Shown here: positions 32,741 to 33,139 of the stretch, piece after piece
Layout of the letters: every line of letters starts with the position of its first letter
Numbering within the stretch: position 1 is the first letter of the stretch
NCBI GenBank assembly: GCA_937871585.1
Contig: CALMPJ010000183.1
Coordinates: 1 to 33,139, forward strand
Direction: 5' to 3'
Length of the DNA stretch: 33,139 nucleotides
Origin: an uncultured Acidobacteriota bacterium
GTDB lineage: Bacteria; Acidobacteriota; Blastocatellia; Pyrinomonadales; Pyrinomonadaceae
Notes under the pieces: generated by a model
What the model was told of the DNA's origin: nothing
The model's input: only the letters and a program-made list of their open reading frames with translations
The model's database searches: none
Translations under genes and position numbers: made by a program

Positions 32741-33139
32741 TTACTGAGCTACCGGAGCCTCGGCTCCCGCCGGTACGACCCAGATCTCGTATGAGGTTCT
32801 GGCACGCGGCGAACCCTTGAGGAACGTGATCCTTGCCGGATCCATTCCGCGGTTTCGCACCATATAATCGAGCGAACGTTTAGACAGACGATCGTAGGTG
32901 TTAACCGTCTTGCTGCGGCGGTCCGTTCCAGGATAGATGATCACATACAGACGCGAATCAGGCGTGTTTTGCGACATGATCACACAGTTATCGAAGCGAA
33001 CCTTGTCATCGTCAGCTGAGACTGCATTAAACTCATCGCAGCGGATCCTCTCGATCGGAGGCGTTTCAGGAATACGCTCAATGTCGGTCGGGACATTGAT
33101 GACTTGACGGCAGCGGTTGTCGTAGACGTCGTCATTTAC
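32741..33139 (-). CDS. C-terminal part of a WVVPxGAE-family protein, cut by window edge
   Basis: The frame is open to the window edge, giving 132 residues of the C-terminal part. Landmarks are RIRCDEFNA, a beta-strand segment DSRLYVIIYPGTDRRSK, LDYMVRNRGMDPARITFLKG, and the end YEIWVVPAGAEAPVAQ. The order of CDE, the R-x-RG-x-D element and WVVPxGAE matches the exported protein at 534-1193. That suggests this one is also secreted, although its N-terminus is not visible. A GTG at 32983 is in frame but lies inside the conserved part, so it is not the start. Function unknown. Confidence 0.72.
   Translation of the reverse strand, partial: VNDDVYDNRCRQVINVPTDIERIPETPPIERIRCDEFNAVSADDDKVRFDNCVIMSQNTPDSRLYVIIYPGTDRRSKTVNTYDRLSKRSLDYMVRNRGMDPARITFLKGSPRARTSYEIWVVPAGAEAPVAQ

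Overview
The window reads as a bacterial chromosome segment of moderate G+C. It carries housekeeping genes (mutS2 end, dnaG, rpoD, cca, glyQS) mixed with large secreted and sensory proteins. SBBP-repeat/Calx-beta/lamin-tail proteins, a two-component regulator-propeller histidine kinase, Pro-Thr-rich secreted proteins and a fused FTCD enzyme suggest Acidobacteriota, probably class Blastocatellia (Pyrinomonadaceae-like). That placement is an inference from gene content, not from a marker tree. I found no tRNA, rRNA, CRISPR array, insertion sequence or origin. No stretch longer than 300 bases lacks a gene; the longest gap (24190-24454) is a divergent promoter region.

Layout. 1-1952: the 3' end of mutS2, a secreted unknown, and a UPF0175/DUF3368-type antitoxin-PIN module whose PIN protein lacks its first acidic residue. 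1955-5698: dnaG and rpoD with a terminator. 5852-14562: a cysteine-containing exported unknown, a propeller histidine kinase with its NarL-type regulator, and a 1277-residue SBBP/Calx-beta/lamin-tail surface protein. 14572-17284: an unknown cytosolic protein, a small papain-like (AvrRpt2-type) cysteine protease, and cca, which is convergent with the protease and overlaps it. 30325-33139: an exported unknown, glyQS, and the end of a secreted protein that resembles the one at 534-1193.

The most interesting part is a potassium-homeostasis island at 17326-28521. On the minus strand one transcription unit runs: 96-residue two-TM protein, outer-membrane-barrel-like protein, 33-residue one-TM protein, kdpF, kdpA, kdpB, kdpC, kdpD N-terminal half. 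An APC-superfamily permease diverges from it at 24455. Next to the permease's 3' end is a 79-residue paralog of the 96-residue protein, followed by kdpE and the kdpD C-terminal (membrane/kinase) half, both downstream of ftcD. KdpD is therefore split into two proteins encoded about 9 kb apart.

Three transcription units (the kdp operon, the permease and the 79-residue paralog) each start behind a tandem 11-bp repeat resembling a KdpE/OmpR-type operator. In all three the repeat sits at exactly the same distance from a -10-like hexamer. This suggests one K+-responsive regulon that includes three or four small or membrane genes not normally counted as part of Kdp.
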